This document shows positions 25,027 to 34,298 of a stretch of DNA of 64,000 bases, piece after piece. The stretch covers positions 27,567 through 91,566 of the forward strand of contig JAZOTM010000012.1 of assembly GCA_045657625.1 (NCBI GenBank), in the 5' to 3' direction. Numbering within the stretch: the first letter of the stretch is position 1; each line of letters starts with the position of its first letter. Source of the stretch: JAZOTM01 sp045657625. Lineage in GTDB: Bacteria; Bacillota; Clostridia; Lachnospirales; Lachnospiraceae. Below the pieces are notes generated by a model that worked only from the letters and a program-made list of their open reading frames with translations, had not been told where the DNA came from and searched no databases. Both the position numbers and the translations under genes were made by a program.

Positions 25027-25792
25027 TTTGTTTCTCCTCTTCTGTCAATGTCAGAATCTCAGGTCTTCCGTTGGTAATTAAAATGGTATTTTCATAATGA
25101 GCAGAAAGCGAACCATCATCGGTCACCACTGTCCATCCATCTTCCATCCAGAACACATCCGGGCAGCCTGCATTTATCATAGGCTCAACCGCTAAGGTCA
25201 TTCCGGCTTTTAATTTCGGGCCACGTCTACGCTGTCTGTAATTCGGAATTTCCGGTTCTTCATGTAAATGAGTTCCAATACCATGGCCAACCAGGTCGTA
25301 AACCACTCCATATCCAAAACTCTCCGCATAATCACCAATGGCTGCGGAAATATCATAAAGACGATTTCCTGCAACCGCATATTCCATACCCTGGAAAAAA
25401 CTTTCTCTTGTTCTTTCAATTAAAAGCTTTGCCTCTTGGCTAATTTCCCCAATTCCATGAGTACGAGCTGCGTCTGAGTGGTAACCTTTGTATATCAATC
25501 CCATATCCAAACTAACAATATCCCCATCGGTAATGATGTGATCCGGATGAGGAATTCCATGTACGACTTCGTCGTTTACCGATACACATACAGTACCGGG
25601 GAATCCATTGTAATTTAAAAAATTCGGGATGCAATGCAAGTCGCGAATCATCGATTCCGCTTTTTCATCAATCTCTTTTGTGGACATTCCTGCGTGAAGC
25701 TCGTGCCCCAAGTCTTGATGAACCTTTGCCAAAAGCCTTCCGGCTTCTCTCATATATTCAATTTCTTCCGGTGTTTTTACCCTAATTGGCAT
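25019..25792 (-). CDS. map: Methionine aminopeptidase, type I
   Basis: A 257-residue M24 peptidase that removes the initiator methionine from new proteins. The metal residues are placed as expected: Asp in SLDMGLIY, Asp in GYHSDAART, His in GHGIGTHLHEEP, Glu in AVEPMIN and Glu in SAHYENT. There is no N-terminal zinc finger. It follows adk by 3 bases. Confidence 0.95.
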   Translation of the reverse strand: MPIRVKTPEEIEYMREAGRLLAKVHQDLGHELHAGMSTKEIDEKAESMIRDLHCIPNFLNYNGFPGTVCVSVNDEVVHGIPHPDHIITDGDIVSLDMGLIYKGYHSDAARTHGIGEISQEAKLLIERTRESFFQGMEYAVAGNRLYDISAAIGDYAESFGYGVVYDLVGHGIGTHLHEEPEIPNYRQRRRGPKLKAGMTLAVEPMINAGCPDVFWMEDGWTVVTDDGSLSAHYENTILITNGRPEILTLTEEEKQND

Positions 25793-25795
25793 TTT

Positions 25796-26440
25796 TTATT
25801 CTCCAAGTATTTCAACAATCGCTGCGAACACCTGATCCATAGGCTGTGTTCCATCTACGGTCTTTAAGATACTTTGTTTTTTGTAATAATCAATTAAAGG
25901 TTGTGTCTGATCATGATATACGGCAAGTCTCTTCTGAACTGTCTCCGGCTTGTCGTCATCACGAAGGATTAAATCGCTTCCGCAACGATCGCACTTTCCT
26001 TCCGTTTTTGGTGGAATTGAAACAATGTGATAGGTTGCTCCACAATTTACACAGGCACGTCTTCCGCCCATTCTGTTTACAATGTTTTCATCCGGTACAT
26101 CCACATCAATTGCGTAGTCCATCTTTTCATTGATTTTAGAAAGAGCGTTATCAAGAGCCTCTGCTTGAGGAATTGTTCTTGGAAAACCATCTAAAACAAA
26201 TCCGTTCTTAGCATCCTCCTGACTAATTCTATCCATAACAAGGTCACAGGTCAGTTCATCCGGAACTAAAGCTCCCTGATCCATGTATTCCTTGGCTTTC
26301 TTTCCTAAATCAGTTCCGTTTTTTATATTTGCACGGAAAATGTCTCCCGTTGAGATATGCGGAATATGATATCTGTCTGCAATCTGTTTTGCCTGAGTTC
26401 CTTTTCCGGCACCCGGCGCTCCAAGCATTATGATTTTCAT
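25796..26440 (-). CDS. adk: Adenylate kinase with zinc-binding lid
   Basis: A 214-residue kinase interconverting AMP, ADP and ATP. It has P-loop GAPGAGKGTQ near 7-16, DGFPRT near 84, and a LID domain with four cysteines (CVNCG and CDRCGS) that bind zinc, as in other Gram-positive enzymes. I chose the ATG at 26440 because the family begins MKIIMLGAPGAGKG; a GGAG site precedes it. A strong hairpin without a U-tract separates it from secY. Confidence 0.96.
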   Translation of the reverse strand: MKIIMLGAPGAGKGTQAKQIADRYHIPHISTGDIFRANIKNGTDLGKKAKEYMDQGALVPDELTCDLVMDRISQEDAKNGFVLDGFPRTIPQAEALDNALSKINEKMDYAIDVDVPDENIVNRMGGRRACVNCGATYHIVSIPPKTEGKCDRCGSDLILRDDDKPETVQKRLAVYHDQTQPLIDYYKKQSILKTVDGTQPMDQVFAAIVEILGE

Positions 26441-26480
26441 CGCAATAACTCCTTCCTCTAAAAACAACTTAAGTGCACTC

Positions 26481-26505
26481 ATGGAACGCGGATTCCGCGT
26501 TCCAT
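26481..26505 (-). promoter_or_regulatory. Perfect hairpin in the secY-adk gap
   Basis: A 25-base near-perfect inverted repeat, ATGGAACGCGGA and its complement around a single T. No U-tract follows on the minus strand, so it is probably an RNA-processing or stabilising stem and not a terminator. Confidence 0.5.
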
Positions 26506-26519
26506 TGGGTACACATAAA

Positions 26520-27833
26520 TTAGTCTTCTAAAAATCCTTTATAATAGCGTACGGTCATTTGTGATTCAACCTGTTTGATTGTTTCAATTACTACACCAAC
26601 TACGATGATGATAGAAGTTCCACCGAATGATACGCTGGCACTAAACACACCATTAAAGAAAATTGGGAGAATGGTAACAAAAATCAAACCAACTGCTCCA
26701 ACAAATACTACATAGCTTAAGATTTTTGCCAGATAATCACTGGTTGGTTTTCCCGGACGAATACCCGGTACAAATCCACCTGCTTTTTTCATGTTATCTG
26801 CAATCTCCAATGGATTGAATGTGATGGATGTATAGAAATATGCAAACGCCACAATCAATACAATGTAAATTACAAGTCCGATTGAGTAAATCGGGTCAGA
26901 CGGGTTACACCAGTTTGACTGTGATAACACCTTTAATATCTGGCTGCCGATGCCTGTTCCGTTACCCTTACCAAGAAGCTGCGCAATTACCACTGGGAAC
27001 TGCATCAACGACTGAGCAAAGATAACCGGAATAACACCACCGGTATTTACTTTCAAAGGAATGAAGGAAGATTGGCCCCCAACCTGTCTTCTTCCCTGAA
27101 TCTTTTTTGAATATTGAACAGGAATTCTACGTTCGCCGCCCTGAAGCAATACTACAAGAACGACCGTTGCCAAAATAATTGCAAGAATGATTAAAACTGC
27201 AAGAACAGCTCTTGCCGGAATCTTACCTGAAACAAACTGTTCATATAAGGATTCCAAATCATCCGGCATACGGGAAATAATATTGATGACAAGTACAATA
27301 GAGATACCGTTTCCGACTCCCTTTTCTGTAATTCTTTCACCAATCCACATAAGCACAGCAGAACCTGCTGTCAATGTGGCAACTACTGTTATAACGTTTA
27401 ATACGGAATATTCCGTTAAATATCCTGCACGGCCGAATCCAATAGCCATAACAATAGATTCAACAAGTGCTAACACTACGGTTAGATATCTTGTAATTTC
27501 AGCAATTTTCTTGCGTCCTTCCTCTCCGTCCCTCTGCATCTCTTCCAATTTCGGAATTGCAATTGTAAGCAACTGCATGATAATGGAAGAATTGATGTAT
27601 GGTGTGATGTTCAATGCGAAGACCGACATCTGAAGGAAAGAACCACCGGTGATGGCGTCAAAAAAACTGAACGCATCACCCTGGTTGCTGTACCAACTTT
27701 GAAAGACTTCCCGGTCTACACCTGGTATCGGTAACTGAGATCCAATTCGAATAACAATCAGCATCAAAAATGTAAACAAAAGACGTCTTCTGATATCTTT
27801 AATTTTAAATGCATTGCGGACTGTTTCAAACAT
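26520..27833 (-). CDS. secY: Preprotein translocase subunit SecY
   Basis: A 437-residue protein with ten membrane segments, beginning MFETVRNAFKIKDIRRRLLF. The pore-plug region follows the first helix, and the conserved PGVDREVF, cytoplasmic loop GGERRIPVQYSKK and KKAGGFVPGIRPGKPT segments are present. It forms the SecYEG channel. The start overlaps the rplO stop by one base. Confidence 0.97.
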   Translation of the reverse strand: MFETVRNAFKIKDIRRRLLFTFLMLIVIRIGSQLPIPGVDREVFQSWYSNQGDAFSFFDAITGGSFLQMSVFALNITPYINSSIIMQLLTIAIPKLEEMQRDGEEGRKKIAEITRYLTVVLALVESIVMAIGFGRAGYLTEYSVLNVITVVATLTAGSAVLMWIGERITEKGVGNGISIVLVINIISRMPDDLESLYEQFVSGKIPARAVLAVLIILAIILATVVLVVLLQGGERRIPVQYSKKIQGRRQVGGQSSFIPLKVNTGGVIPVIFAQSLMQFPVVIAQLLGKGNGTGIGSQILKVLSQSNWCNPSDPIYSIGLVIYIVLIVAFAYFYTSITFNPLEIADNMKKAGGFVPGIRPGKPTSDYLAKILSYVVFVGAVGLIFVTILPIFFNGVFSASVSFGGTSIIIVVGVVIETIKQVESQMTVRYYKGFLED

Positions 27834-28273
27834 TAGATCACCTCAGCTTTTCCACCAAGAGCCTCAATCTTTTCTTTTGCACTAGCGCTGAACGCGTTAG
27901 CCTGAACTGTAAGCTTCTTTGTAAGTTCACCGTTTCCAAGAATCTTCACGCCATCACGTGCGTTCTTAACGATTCCTTTTTCGATTAAAGTATCAACAGA
28001 TACTACAGAATCATTTTCGAAAACTTCAAGTGCAGATACGTTAATACCAACGATTTCCTTAGTGTTTCTATTCTTGAAACCTCTCTTAGGTAATCTTCTG
28101 TATAAAGGCATCTGTCCACCTTCGAATCCTGGTCTAGGAGCTCCAGAACGAGCTTTCTGTCCCTTGTGACCCTTACCAGCTGTCTTGCCGTTTCCTGAAC
28201 CATGTCCACGGCCTCTTCTGAAATTATCACTCTGTTTAGAACCTTCTGCAGGTCTTAAATTGGATAAATCCAT
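27833..28273 (-). CDS. rplO: Large ribosomal subunit protein L15
   Basis: A 146-residue L15 with the Gly/Arg/Lys-rich start RRGRGHGSGNGKTAGKGHKGQ and the YRRLPKRGFKN segment. It is a late 50S assembly protein. It lies between rpmD and secY in the spc block. Confidence 0.97.
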   Translation of the reverse strand: MDLSNLRPAEGSKQSDNFRRGRGHGSGNGKTAGKGHKGQKARSGAPRPGFEGGQMPLYRRLPKRGFKNRNTKEIVGINVSALEVFENDSVVSVDTLIEKGIVKNARDGVKILGNGELTKKLTVQANAFSASAKEKIEALGGKAEVI

Positions 28274-28289
28274 TTCAGTACCTCCTTTA

Positions 28290-28475
28290 TTAGATTTCTT
28301 CTACTTTTACGTATGGTGCTACAAGACGAATCATTCCCTGAGTGGAAGCATTGTCTGGTAACTCAACTGACTTATTCAGTTTTCTTAATCCCATAGCTTC
28401 GATAATCTTTTTATTCTTAGGTACTGCGCCAATTGTAGACTTTACAAGCGTAACTTTTAATTTCTTATCTGCCAT
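28290..28475 (-). CDS. rpmD: Large ribosomal subunit protein L30
   Basis: A 61-residue L30: LKVTLVKSTIGAVPKNKKI, then ALGLRKLNKSV-type sequence. Standard length and position after rpsE. Confidence 0.96.
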   Translation of the reverse strand: MADKKLKVTLVKSTIGAVPKNKKIIEAMGLRKLNKSVELPDNASTQGMIRLVAPYVKVEEI

Positions 28476-28489
28476 TTTCCATATCCTCC

Positions 28490-28999
28490 TTAACCAACTA
28501 CTTCTTCAACAGATTTGTTGCGGAGTTTTGCTACTTCTTCAGGACTCTTTAACTGGCTTAAAGCATCGATTGTTGCAAGAACAACGTTCTGCTTGTTGTT
28601 TGATCCTAAAGATTTTGTACGGATGTTCTTGATTCCGGCAAGTTCACATACGTTACGTGCTGGACCACCGGCGATAACACCAGTACCTTCTGGAGCTGTC
28701 TTTAGTAATACAGAAGCTCCAGTGTGTTTACCCATGATATCATGAGTAATACTCTTATTTTCATCTAATTTAACTTCAATCAGTTTCTTAACAGCGTCTT
28801 CTTTTCCTTTACGGATTGCTTCAGGAATTTCAGCAGCCTTACCCAAACCTGCACCAACATGACCATTGCCGTCGCCAACAACAACCAAAGCTGAGAAGCG
28901 CATATTACGTCCGCCCTTAACAACTTTTGTGACACGTTTGATTGATACCACTTTTTCTGTTAATTCTAACTGACTAGCATCAATAATTGTACGTTTCAT
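28490..28999 (-). CDS. rpsE: Small ribosomal subunit protein S5
   Basis: A 169-residue S5. The N-terminal domain shows EKVVSIKRVTKVVKGGRNM and GDGNGHVGAGLGKA; the C-terminal domain GTGVIAGGPARNVCELAGI. S5 shapes the mRNA entry site and affects fidelity. Mutations in the early loop near residues 20-30 give spectinomycin resistance in other bacteria; nothing unusual is seen here. Confidence 0.97.
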   Translation of the reverse strand: MKRTIIDASQLELTEKVVSIKRVTKVVKGGRNMRFSALVVVGDGNGHVGAGLGKAAEIPEAIRKGKEDAVKKLIEVKLDENKSITHDIMGKHTGASVLLKTAPEGTGVIAGGPARNVCELAGIKNIRTKSLGSNNKQNVVLATIDALSQLKSPEEVAKLRNKSVEEVVG

Positions 29000-29018
29000 G
29001 CGATTGTTTTCCTCCTTA

Positions 29019-29381
29019 CTAGAACTCTAAGCCTGCTTCACGTGCAGCTTCGGCTAATGCTTTAACTTTTCCCTGATAAATATATCCGCCTCTATCAAAG
29101 ACAACAGTTTTAATACCTTTATCTAATGCTTTCTTTGCAATAGCTGTTCCTACGGAAGCAGCAGCATCAACGTTGTTGGTCTTTTCAACCTGAACGTCTT
29201 TGTCCAAAGTAGATGCAGAAGCAAGTGTATTTCCAACTGTGTCGTCAATAATTTGAGCGTAGATATGATTATTGCTTCTAAACACTGCTAAACGAGGTCT
29301 CTCAGCAGTACCAGAAAGGTTATTGCGCATTCTTCTATGCTTTTTTTCGCGAATTTCTGATCTTGATTTCTTATTAACCAT
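29019..29381 (-). CDS. rplR: Large ribosomal subunit protein L18
   Basis: A 120-residue L18 that binds 5S rRNA. Segments ERPRLAVFRSNNHIYAQIID and the ending DRGGYIYQGKVKALAEAAR are typical. Confidence 0.97.
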   Translation of the reverse strand: MVNKKSRSEIREKKHRRMRNNLSGTAERPRLAVFRSNNHIYAQIIDDTVGNTLASASTLDKDVQVEKTNNVDAAASVGTAIAKKALDKGIKTVVFDRGGYIYQGKVKALAEAAREAGLEF

Positions 29382-29398
29382 TTCTTTTCACCCTTTCA

Positions 29399-29938
29399 TT
29401 ATTTCTTACCAGTCTTACCAACTTTACGTCTGATCACTTCATCAGCATACTTGATTCCCTTGCCCTTATAAGGTTCAGGTCTTCTCTTATCTCTGATTTC
29501 AGCCGCATACTGGCCAACTCTTTCTTTATCAATACCCTTAACGGTAATCTTGTTTCCTTCAACAACTGACTCAAGTCCTTCTGGATCAGTCATTTCTACC
29601 GGATGAGAGTATCCAAGGTTCAAGGTTAATACCTTTCCTGCCTTAGATGCTCTGTAACCAACACCGTTAACTTCTAATACTTTTGTATAACCATCTGTTA
29701 CACCAACAACCATGTTATTGATCAAAGTTCTGGTTAATCCATGTAAGGATTTCATCTTCTTTAAATCATTTGGTCTTGTTACAGTGATTTCGTTTCCTTC
29801 CATCTTGATTTCCATCTCTGCTGGAAGTGTTCTGGATAATTCACCCTTAGGACCTTTTACAGTCACATGATTATTTTCTGCGATTTCCACAGTAACACCT
29901 GCTGGAACCGCGATTGGCATTCTTCCTATACGTGACAT
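29399..29938 (-). CDS. rplF: Large ribosomal subunit protein L6
   Basis: A 179-residue L6 with two related alpha/beta domains: MSRIGRMPIAVPAGV at the start and the C-terminal RDKRRPEPYKGKGIKY. An 86-base spacer to rpsH holds a perfect palindrome TCCGAGTTAACTCGGA (29957-29972). Confidence 0.97.
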   Translation of the reverse strand: MSRIGRMPIAVPAGVTVEIAENNHVTVKGPKGELSRTLPAEMEIKMEGNEITVTRPNDLKKMKSLHGLTRTLINNMVVGVTDGYTKVLEVNGVGYRASKAGKVLTLNLGYSHPVEMTDPEGLESVVEGNKITVKGIDKERVGQYAAEIRDKRRPEPYKGKGIKYADEVIRRKVGKTGKK

Positions 29939-30024
29939 GCCCGTACTCCTTTCCTTCCGAGTTAACTCGGAGCTAAACTTTTATTAGTATGTCCGACCCA
30001 AAGCCGGTTTATACTTTACGATAA

Positions 30025-30426
30025 TTACCAAACGAATGCTAAAACTTCGCCACCAACCTGAAGCTTTCTAGCTTCCTTATCTGTTACGATACCCTGGTTT
30101 GTAGAAAGAATAGCGATTCCTAATCCACCAAGTACTCTCGGGATATCTTCTTTGCCAGCGTATACACGAAGACCTGGCTTAGAGATTCTCTTGATTCCTG
30201 TGATGATTTTTTCGTTCTTGTCTGCACCATATTTTAATGTGATGCGGATAGACTTGAAGTTGTTTTCTTCTACCATCTCATATTTCTGGATATATCCTTC
30301 ATTTACAAGAATGTCTGCGATTGCAACCTTCATCTTAGATGCAGGTACATCAACAGTGTCATGCTTTGCAGTGTTTGCATTGCGGATTCTTGTAAGCATA
30401 TCTGCGATTGGATCACTTGTAGTCAT
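30025..30426 (-). CDS. rpsH: Small ribosomal subunit protein S8
   Basis: A 133-residue S8: MTTSDPIADMLTRIRNA at the start, and ISKPGLRVYAGKEDIP and LGGLGIAILST later. In E. coli S8 represses the spc operon; here no matching rplE leader mimic is obvious. Confidence 0.97.
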   Translation of the reverse strand: MTTSDPIADMLTRIRNANTAKHDTVDVPASKMKVAIADILVNEGYIQKYEMVEENNFKSIRITLKYGADKNEKIITGIKRISKPGLRVYAGKEDIPRVLGGLGIAILSTNQGIVTDKEARKLQVGGEVLAFVW

Positions 30427-30462
30427 CTTAGTTTTTCCTCCTATATCTCTTTTTGCAAACGA

Positions 30463-30648
30463 TTACCAGCTTGCTTTCTTAACGCCTGGGATCTGTCCCT
30501 TGTAAGCCAACTCACGGAAGCAAACTCTACAAATTCCGTACTTTCTAAGTACAGAATGAGGACGACCACAAATCTTGCAACGTGTATATTCTCTAGTAGA
30601 GAATTTTGCTTTACGCTGCTGTTTTACTTTCATACTTGTCTTAGCCAT
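30463..30648 (-). CDS. rpsZ: Small ribosomal subunit protein S14, zinc-binding type Z
   Basis: A 61-residue S14 with both CxxC pairs (CKICG and CRVCF), the short zinc-binding form typical of Gram-positive bacteria. It follows rplE by 15 bases. Confidence 0.96.
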   Translation of the reverse strand: MAKTSMKVKQQRKAKFSTREYTRCKICGRPHSVLRKYGICRVCFRELAYKGQIPGVKKASW

Positions 30649-30663
30649 TAAAATTCCCTCCTA

Positions 30664-31203
30664 TTACTTTGCAAAAGGCATGTTGAACTGTGTTAAAAGT
30701 TCACGTGCTTCTTCATCAGTGTTAGCAGTTGTAACGAAGATAATGTCCATACCACGAACCTTATCTACCTTATCATATTCGATTTCCGGGAAAATGATCT
30801 GCTCTTTGATACCAAGTGCATAGTTTCCTCTACCATCGAATGAATTTGGGTTAACGCCACGGAAGTCACGTACACGAGGAAGTGCAAGATTTACTAAGCG
30901 ATCTAAAAACTCGTACATCTTTTCTCCTCTTAAAGTAACTTTACATCCAATTGGCATACCCTCTCTGATTTTAAAGTTAGCAACGGAGTTCTTTGCTTTT
31001 GTAGCGATAGGCTTCTGACCTGTAATAGTCTGCATATCAGCCATAGCAGCTTCTAACAACTTTGCATTTTCCTTAGCTTCACCAACACCCATGTTAATCA
31101 CGATCTTGTCAAGCTTAGGTACCTGCATAACGTTCTTATAACCGAACTTTTTGATTAAAGCGTCTTTAATCTCTGAATCATACTGTTCTCTAAGTCTGCT
31201 CAT
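30664..31203 (-). CDS. rplE: Large ribosomal subunit protein L5
   Basis: A 179-residue L5 that binds 5S rRNA and contacts P-site tRNA. Visible segments are MSRLREQYDSEIKDALIKKF at the start, KIVINMGVGEA and the later RGMDIIFVTTANTDEEA. Its start overlaps the rplX stop by one base. Confidence 0.97.
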   Translation of the reverse strand: MSRLREQYDSEIKDALIKKFGYKNVMQVPKLDKIVINMGVGEAKENAKLLEAAMADMQTITGQKPIATKAKNSVANFKIREGMPIGCKVTLRGEKMYEFLDRLVNLALPRVRDFRGVNPNSFDGRGNYALGIKEQIIFPEIEYDKVDKVRGMDIIFVTTANTDEEARELLTQFNMPFAK

Positions 31204-31538
31204 TATTTACGAACCCCCTTTCTTACAACATCAATTGTTTCACCGGTAGCCTTTGCATAACGAACCTTATCATTACCTTCCATCTTGAAACCTACGCGAG
31301 TAGCTTTTCCGTTGTGAAGTAACATAACGTTTGAAATGTCGATTGGGCCTTCCTGATGAACGATTCCGCCCTGCTGATTCTGCATGCTTGGCTTTGTATG
31401 CTTTGTAATCATATTTACGCCTTCAACAAGCAAAGTACCATTCTTATGGTTTACAGCAATGACTTTTCCTTCTTTGTCTTTATCTCTACCAGCGATAACC
31501 TTTACAGTATCGCCTTTTTTGATCTTTAAACTTGCCAT
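31203..31538 (-). CDS. rplX: Large ribosomal subunit protein L24
   Basis: A 111-residue L24 with an N-terminal KOW motif (KIKKGDTVKVIAGRDKDKEG). It starts 50S assembly by binding the 5' end of 23S rRNA. Normal length. Confidence 0.97.
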   Translation of the reverse strand: MASLKIKKGDTVKVIAGRDKDKEGKVIAVNHKNGTLLVEGVNMITKHTKPSMQNQQGGIVHQEGPIDISNVMLLHNGKATRVGFKMEGNDKVRYAKATGETIDVVRKGVRK

Positions 31539-31549
31539 CTCGATACCTC

Positions 31550-31918
31550 CTATAATACTTCCGGAGCCAGAGAAACAATCTTCATAAACTGTTTTTCACG
31601 AAGCTCTCTTGCTACCGGTCCAAAAATACGAGTTCCTTTTGGAGTCTTATCCTCTTTAATAATGACAGCAGCGTTTTCATCAAATTTAATGTAAGAACCA
31701 TCTTTACGACGTGCGCCTTTTACTGTACGTACGACAACAGCCTTTACAACGTCACCTTTTTTAACAACGCCGCCTGGTGTTGCATCTTTAACAGTAGCGG
31801 TAATAACGTCACCGATGTTTGCATATCTTCTGGTTGAACCACCCATAACACGGATGCAAAGTAATTCTTTCGCACCAGTATTATCAGCAACCTTCAGTCT
31901 GGTTTCCTGTTGTACCAT
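31550..31918 (-). CDS. rplN: Large ribosomal subunit protein L14
   Basis: A 122-residue L14: MVQQETRLKVADNTGAKEL at the start and the late TRIFGPVARELR segment. It lies at the 50S-30S interface. Confidence 0.97.
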   Translation of the reverse strand: MVQQETRLKVADNTGAKELLCIRVMGGSTRRYANIGDVITATVKDATPGGVVKKGDVVKAVVVRTVKGARRKDGSYIKFDENAAVIIKEDKTPKGTRIFGPVARELREKQFMKIVSLAPEVL

Positions 31919-31977
31919 TCTGGTTTTCTCCTTTCAATACTGAAGTATTTTTCCAATACTTTTATGAAAATAATAGA

Positions 31978-32232
31978 TTATTTTGCTCTTTCGATAATCT
32001 CAACAAGTCTCCATCTTTTATCCTTAGATAATGGTCTTGTTTCCATAACCTTAACTGTATCACCGATTTTGCAATCGTTGTTTTCGTCATGTGCTTTTAA
32101 TTTATAAGTTCTCTTAACGATTTTGTTGTAAAGAGGATGCTTTACGTTGTCCTTTACAGCAACAACTACAGTCTTATCCATCTTATCACTTACAACAATA
32201 CCAGTACGAGTTTTTCTAAGATTTCTTTCCAC
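31978..32232 (-). CDS. rpsQ: Small ribosomal subunit protein S17
   Basis: An 84-residue OB-fold protein. I chose the GTG at 32232, giving MERNLRKTRTGIVVSDKMDK, the standard S17 start, with AAAGGAG 7-8 bases upstream; a longer reading from 32256 would include the ribosome site itself. Confidence 0.95.
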   Translation of the reverse strand: MERNLRKTRTGIVVSDKMDKTVVVAVKDNVKHPLYNKIVKRTYKLKAHDENNDCKIGDTVKVMETRPLSKDKRWRLVEIIERAK

Positions 32233-32271
32233 TGTGTTCTCCTTTCCTGTAATCACATGTGTTGATTACTT

Positions 32272-32481
32272 CTATGCTTCTGCTTTTTCCTTCTCAGTGA
32301 TTACAGTCTGAATTCTTGCGATGTTACGACGAACTTCTTTAATTCTTCCTGTATTGTCTAACTGATTTGTTGCATTCTGGAATCTCAAATTGAAAAGTTC
32401 TTTTTTAGCGTCAACCAATGCTACGTTCAAATCAGCTACTGATTGAGATTTTAATTCTTCTAAATATTTACTAGTTTTCAT
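32272..32481 (-). CDS. rpmC: Large ribosomal subunit protein L29
   Basis: A 69-residue L29 of two long helices near the peptide exit tunnel, a docking point for trigger factor and SRP. I chose the ATG at 32481 because an AGGCGGTG site stands 7 bases upstream; the GTG at 32490 lacks one. The start overlaps the end of rplP. Confidence 0.94.
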   Translation of the reverse strand: MKTSKYLEELKSQSVADLNVALVDAKKELFNLRFQNATNQLDNTGRIKEVRRNIARIQTVITEKEKAEA

Positions 32482-32908
32482 TTGATTCACCGCCTTCTAG
32501 GTCTTCCCTGGAAACGATCTTGCACTTAACTGGCAACTTATGTGTTGCGAGACGCAATGCTTCCTGTGCAACTTCTGGAGCAACACCAGAAATTTCAAAC
32601 ATAACACGACCTGGTTTTACTACTGCTACCCAGTACTCCAATGTTCCTTTACCAGAACCCATACGAGTTTCTGCAGGCTTTGCAGTAACTGGCTTATCTG
32701 GGAAAATCTTGATCCAAACTTTACCACCACGCTTGATGTAACGAGTCATGGCGATACGGGCAGCTTCGATCTGATTTGATTTAATCCATGCTGGCTCTAA
32801 AGCAACGATACCATATTCACCGTTTGTAATCTTGTTGCCTCGTGAAGCTTTTCCTGTCATAGAACCACGGAACTGCTTACGATGCTTTACTCTCTTTGGC
32901 ATTAACAT
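32471..32908 (-). CDS. rplP: Large ribosomal subunit protein L16
   Basis: A 145-residue L16: MLMPKRVKHRKQFRGSM at the start, and the segments YGIVALEPAWI and RMGSGKGTLEYWVA later. It organises the A-site tRNA region and is the target of evernimicin-type resistance mutations elsewhere. Start overlaps the rpsC stop by one base. Confidence 0.97.
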   Translation of the reverse strand: MLMPKRVKHRKQFRGSMTGKASRGNKITNGEYGIVALEPAWIKSNQIEAARIAMTRYIKRGGKVWIKIFPDKPVTAKPAETRMGSGKGTLEYWVAVVKPGRVMFEISGVAPEVAQEALRLATHKLPVKCKIVSREDLEGGESNEN

Positions 32909-33564
32909 TATTTATCGCTCCCTTCCTTATCTGCTTTTGTTGGAAGAACTTCGCCTTTGTAAATCCAAACTTTTACTCCGACCTTACCATAAGTGGTATC
33001 AGCCTCAGCGAATCCATAATCAATATCTGCACGAAGTGTCTGAAGCGGAATAGTACCTTCACTGTAGAATTCCTTACGAGCCATATCAGCTCCACCAAGA
33101 CGTCCAGAAACAGATGCCTTGATACCAAGCGCTCCAGCCTTCATAGTTCTCTGCATGCTAGATTTCATTGCTCTACGGAAGGAAACACGGTTCTCTAACT
33201 GTAATGCAATGTTTTCTGCTACTAACTGAGCATCTTTATCAGGTCTCTTAACTTCCTTGATATCTACTACTAATTTCTTAGAAGTATATTTCTGAAGTTC
33301 AGCTTTTACCTTTTCGATCTCAGAACCACCCTTACCGATAACAACGCCCGGCTTAGCGGTATAAAGGATTACTTTAACGCGATCTGATGCTCTTTCGATT
33401 TCGATCTTAGAAACACCAGCTGCATATAATTTTTTCTTAAGAAACTCTCTGATTTTGTAGTCTTCTACGAGATTATCAGCGAAATCAGCTTCTGCATACC
33501 ATTTAGAATCCCAATCTTTGATAACTCCGACTCTTAAACCATGAGGATTAACTTTCTGACCCAT
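32908..33564 (-). CDS. rpsC: Small ribosomal subunit protein S3
   Basis: A 218-residue S3 with an N-terminal KH type II domain (MGQKVNPHGLRVGVIKDW at the start; KPGVVIGKGG) and the C-terminal GRLGGADMAR segment. It forms part of the mRNA entry helicase. Confidence 0.97.
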   Translation of the reverse strand: MGQKVNPHGLRVGVIKDWDSKWYAEADFADNLVEDYKIREFLKKKLYAAGVSKIEIERASDRVKVILYTAKPGVVIGKGGSEIEKVKAELQKYTSKKLVVDIKEVKRPDKDAQLVAENIALQLENRVSFRRAMKSSMQRTMKAGALGIKASVSGRLGGADMARKEFYSEGTIPLQTLRADIDYGFAEADTTYGKVGVKVWIYKGEVLPTKADKEGSDK

Positions 33565-33573
33565 GTCTGCCTC

Positions 33574-33969
33574 CTATCTTTCATCGAGCACGATTGTAAT
33601 GTGGCTCATTCTCTTTTCGATTCTGTAAGCTCTACCCTGTGCTCTAGGTTGTACTCTCTTCATTGTTGGTCCCTTGTTAGCATAGCATTCTGCTACGTAA
33701 AGGTTTTCAATGCTGTAGTTCTTATCTGGATAGTTGTTCTCAGCGTTTGCGATTGCAGAGCTTAAAAGCTTTTCAACCACGCTAGAAGCATATCTAGGAT
33801 TATATTTCACAATTGCAAGTGCAGTCTGTGCATCTTTTCCACGGATTGCATCTAATACGAAACCAGCTTTCTGAACGGACATTCTAGCGTAAGATAACTT
33901 AGCTGAAGGTCTCATATCTTTCTGCTCATTTCTTTCTCTCTTTATTTGGGATCTATGTCCTTTTGCCAT
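33574..33969 (-). CDS. rplV: Large ribosomal subunit protein L22
   Basis: A 131-residue L22. The core shows AKLSYARMSVQKAGFVLDAI, and the extended beta-hairpin that lines the exit tunnel is GPTMKRVQPRAQGRAYRI. No insertion of the type linked to macrolide resistance is seen. Confidence 0.97.
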   Translation of the reverse strand: MAKGHRSQIKRERNEQKDMRPSAKLSYARMSVQKAGFVLDAIRGKDAQTALAIVKYNPRYASSVVEKLLSSAIANAENNYPDKNYSIENLYVAECYANKGPTMKRVQPRAQGRAYRIEKRMSHITIVLDER

Positions 33970-34004
33970 GATGAGTTAAACTCCTTTCTCTCAGTATATG
34001 TGGA

Positions 34005-34286
34005 CTAGCGAACTCCAGACTTCTTTTCGTCTTTTCCGTGTCCTCTGTAAGTTCTTGTTGCAACGAACTCACCTAATTTGTGGCCAACCATATCTTCTGT
34101 GATATAAACCGGCACATGTTTTCTGCCATCATGAACGGCAATTGTATGTCCAACGAAGCTTGGGAAGATTGTAGAACGACGTGACCAAGTCTTAATAACA
34201 GACTTTTCATTTGCTGCGTTCATTGCGTCAACCTTCTTTAATAAGCTAGCGTCTGCGAAAGGTCCTTTTTTCAATGATCTTGACAT
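34005..34286 (-). CDS. rpsS: Small ribosomal subunit protein S19
   Basis: A 93-residue S19: MSRSLKKGPFADASLLKKV at the start, then TWSRRSTIFPSFVGHTIAV. It sits in the 30S head next to S13. Confidence 0.97.
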   Translation of the reverse strand: MSRSLKKGPFADASLLKKVDAMNAANEKSVIKTWSRRSTIFPSFVGHTIAVHDGRKHVPVYITEDMVGHKLGEFVATRTYRGHGKDEKKSGVR

Positions 34287-34298
34287 GATTCTTCCTCC

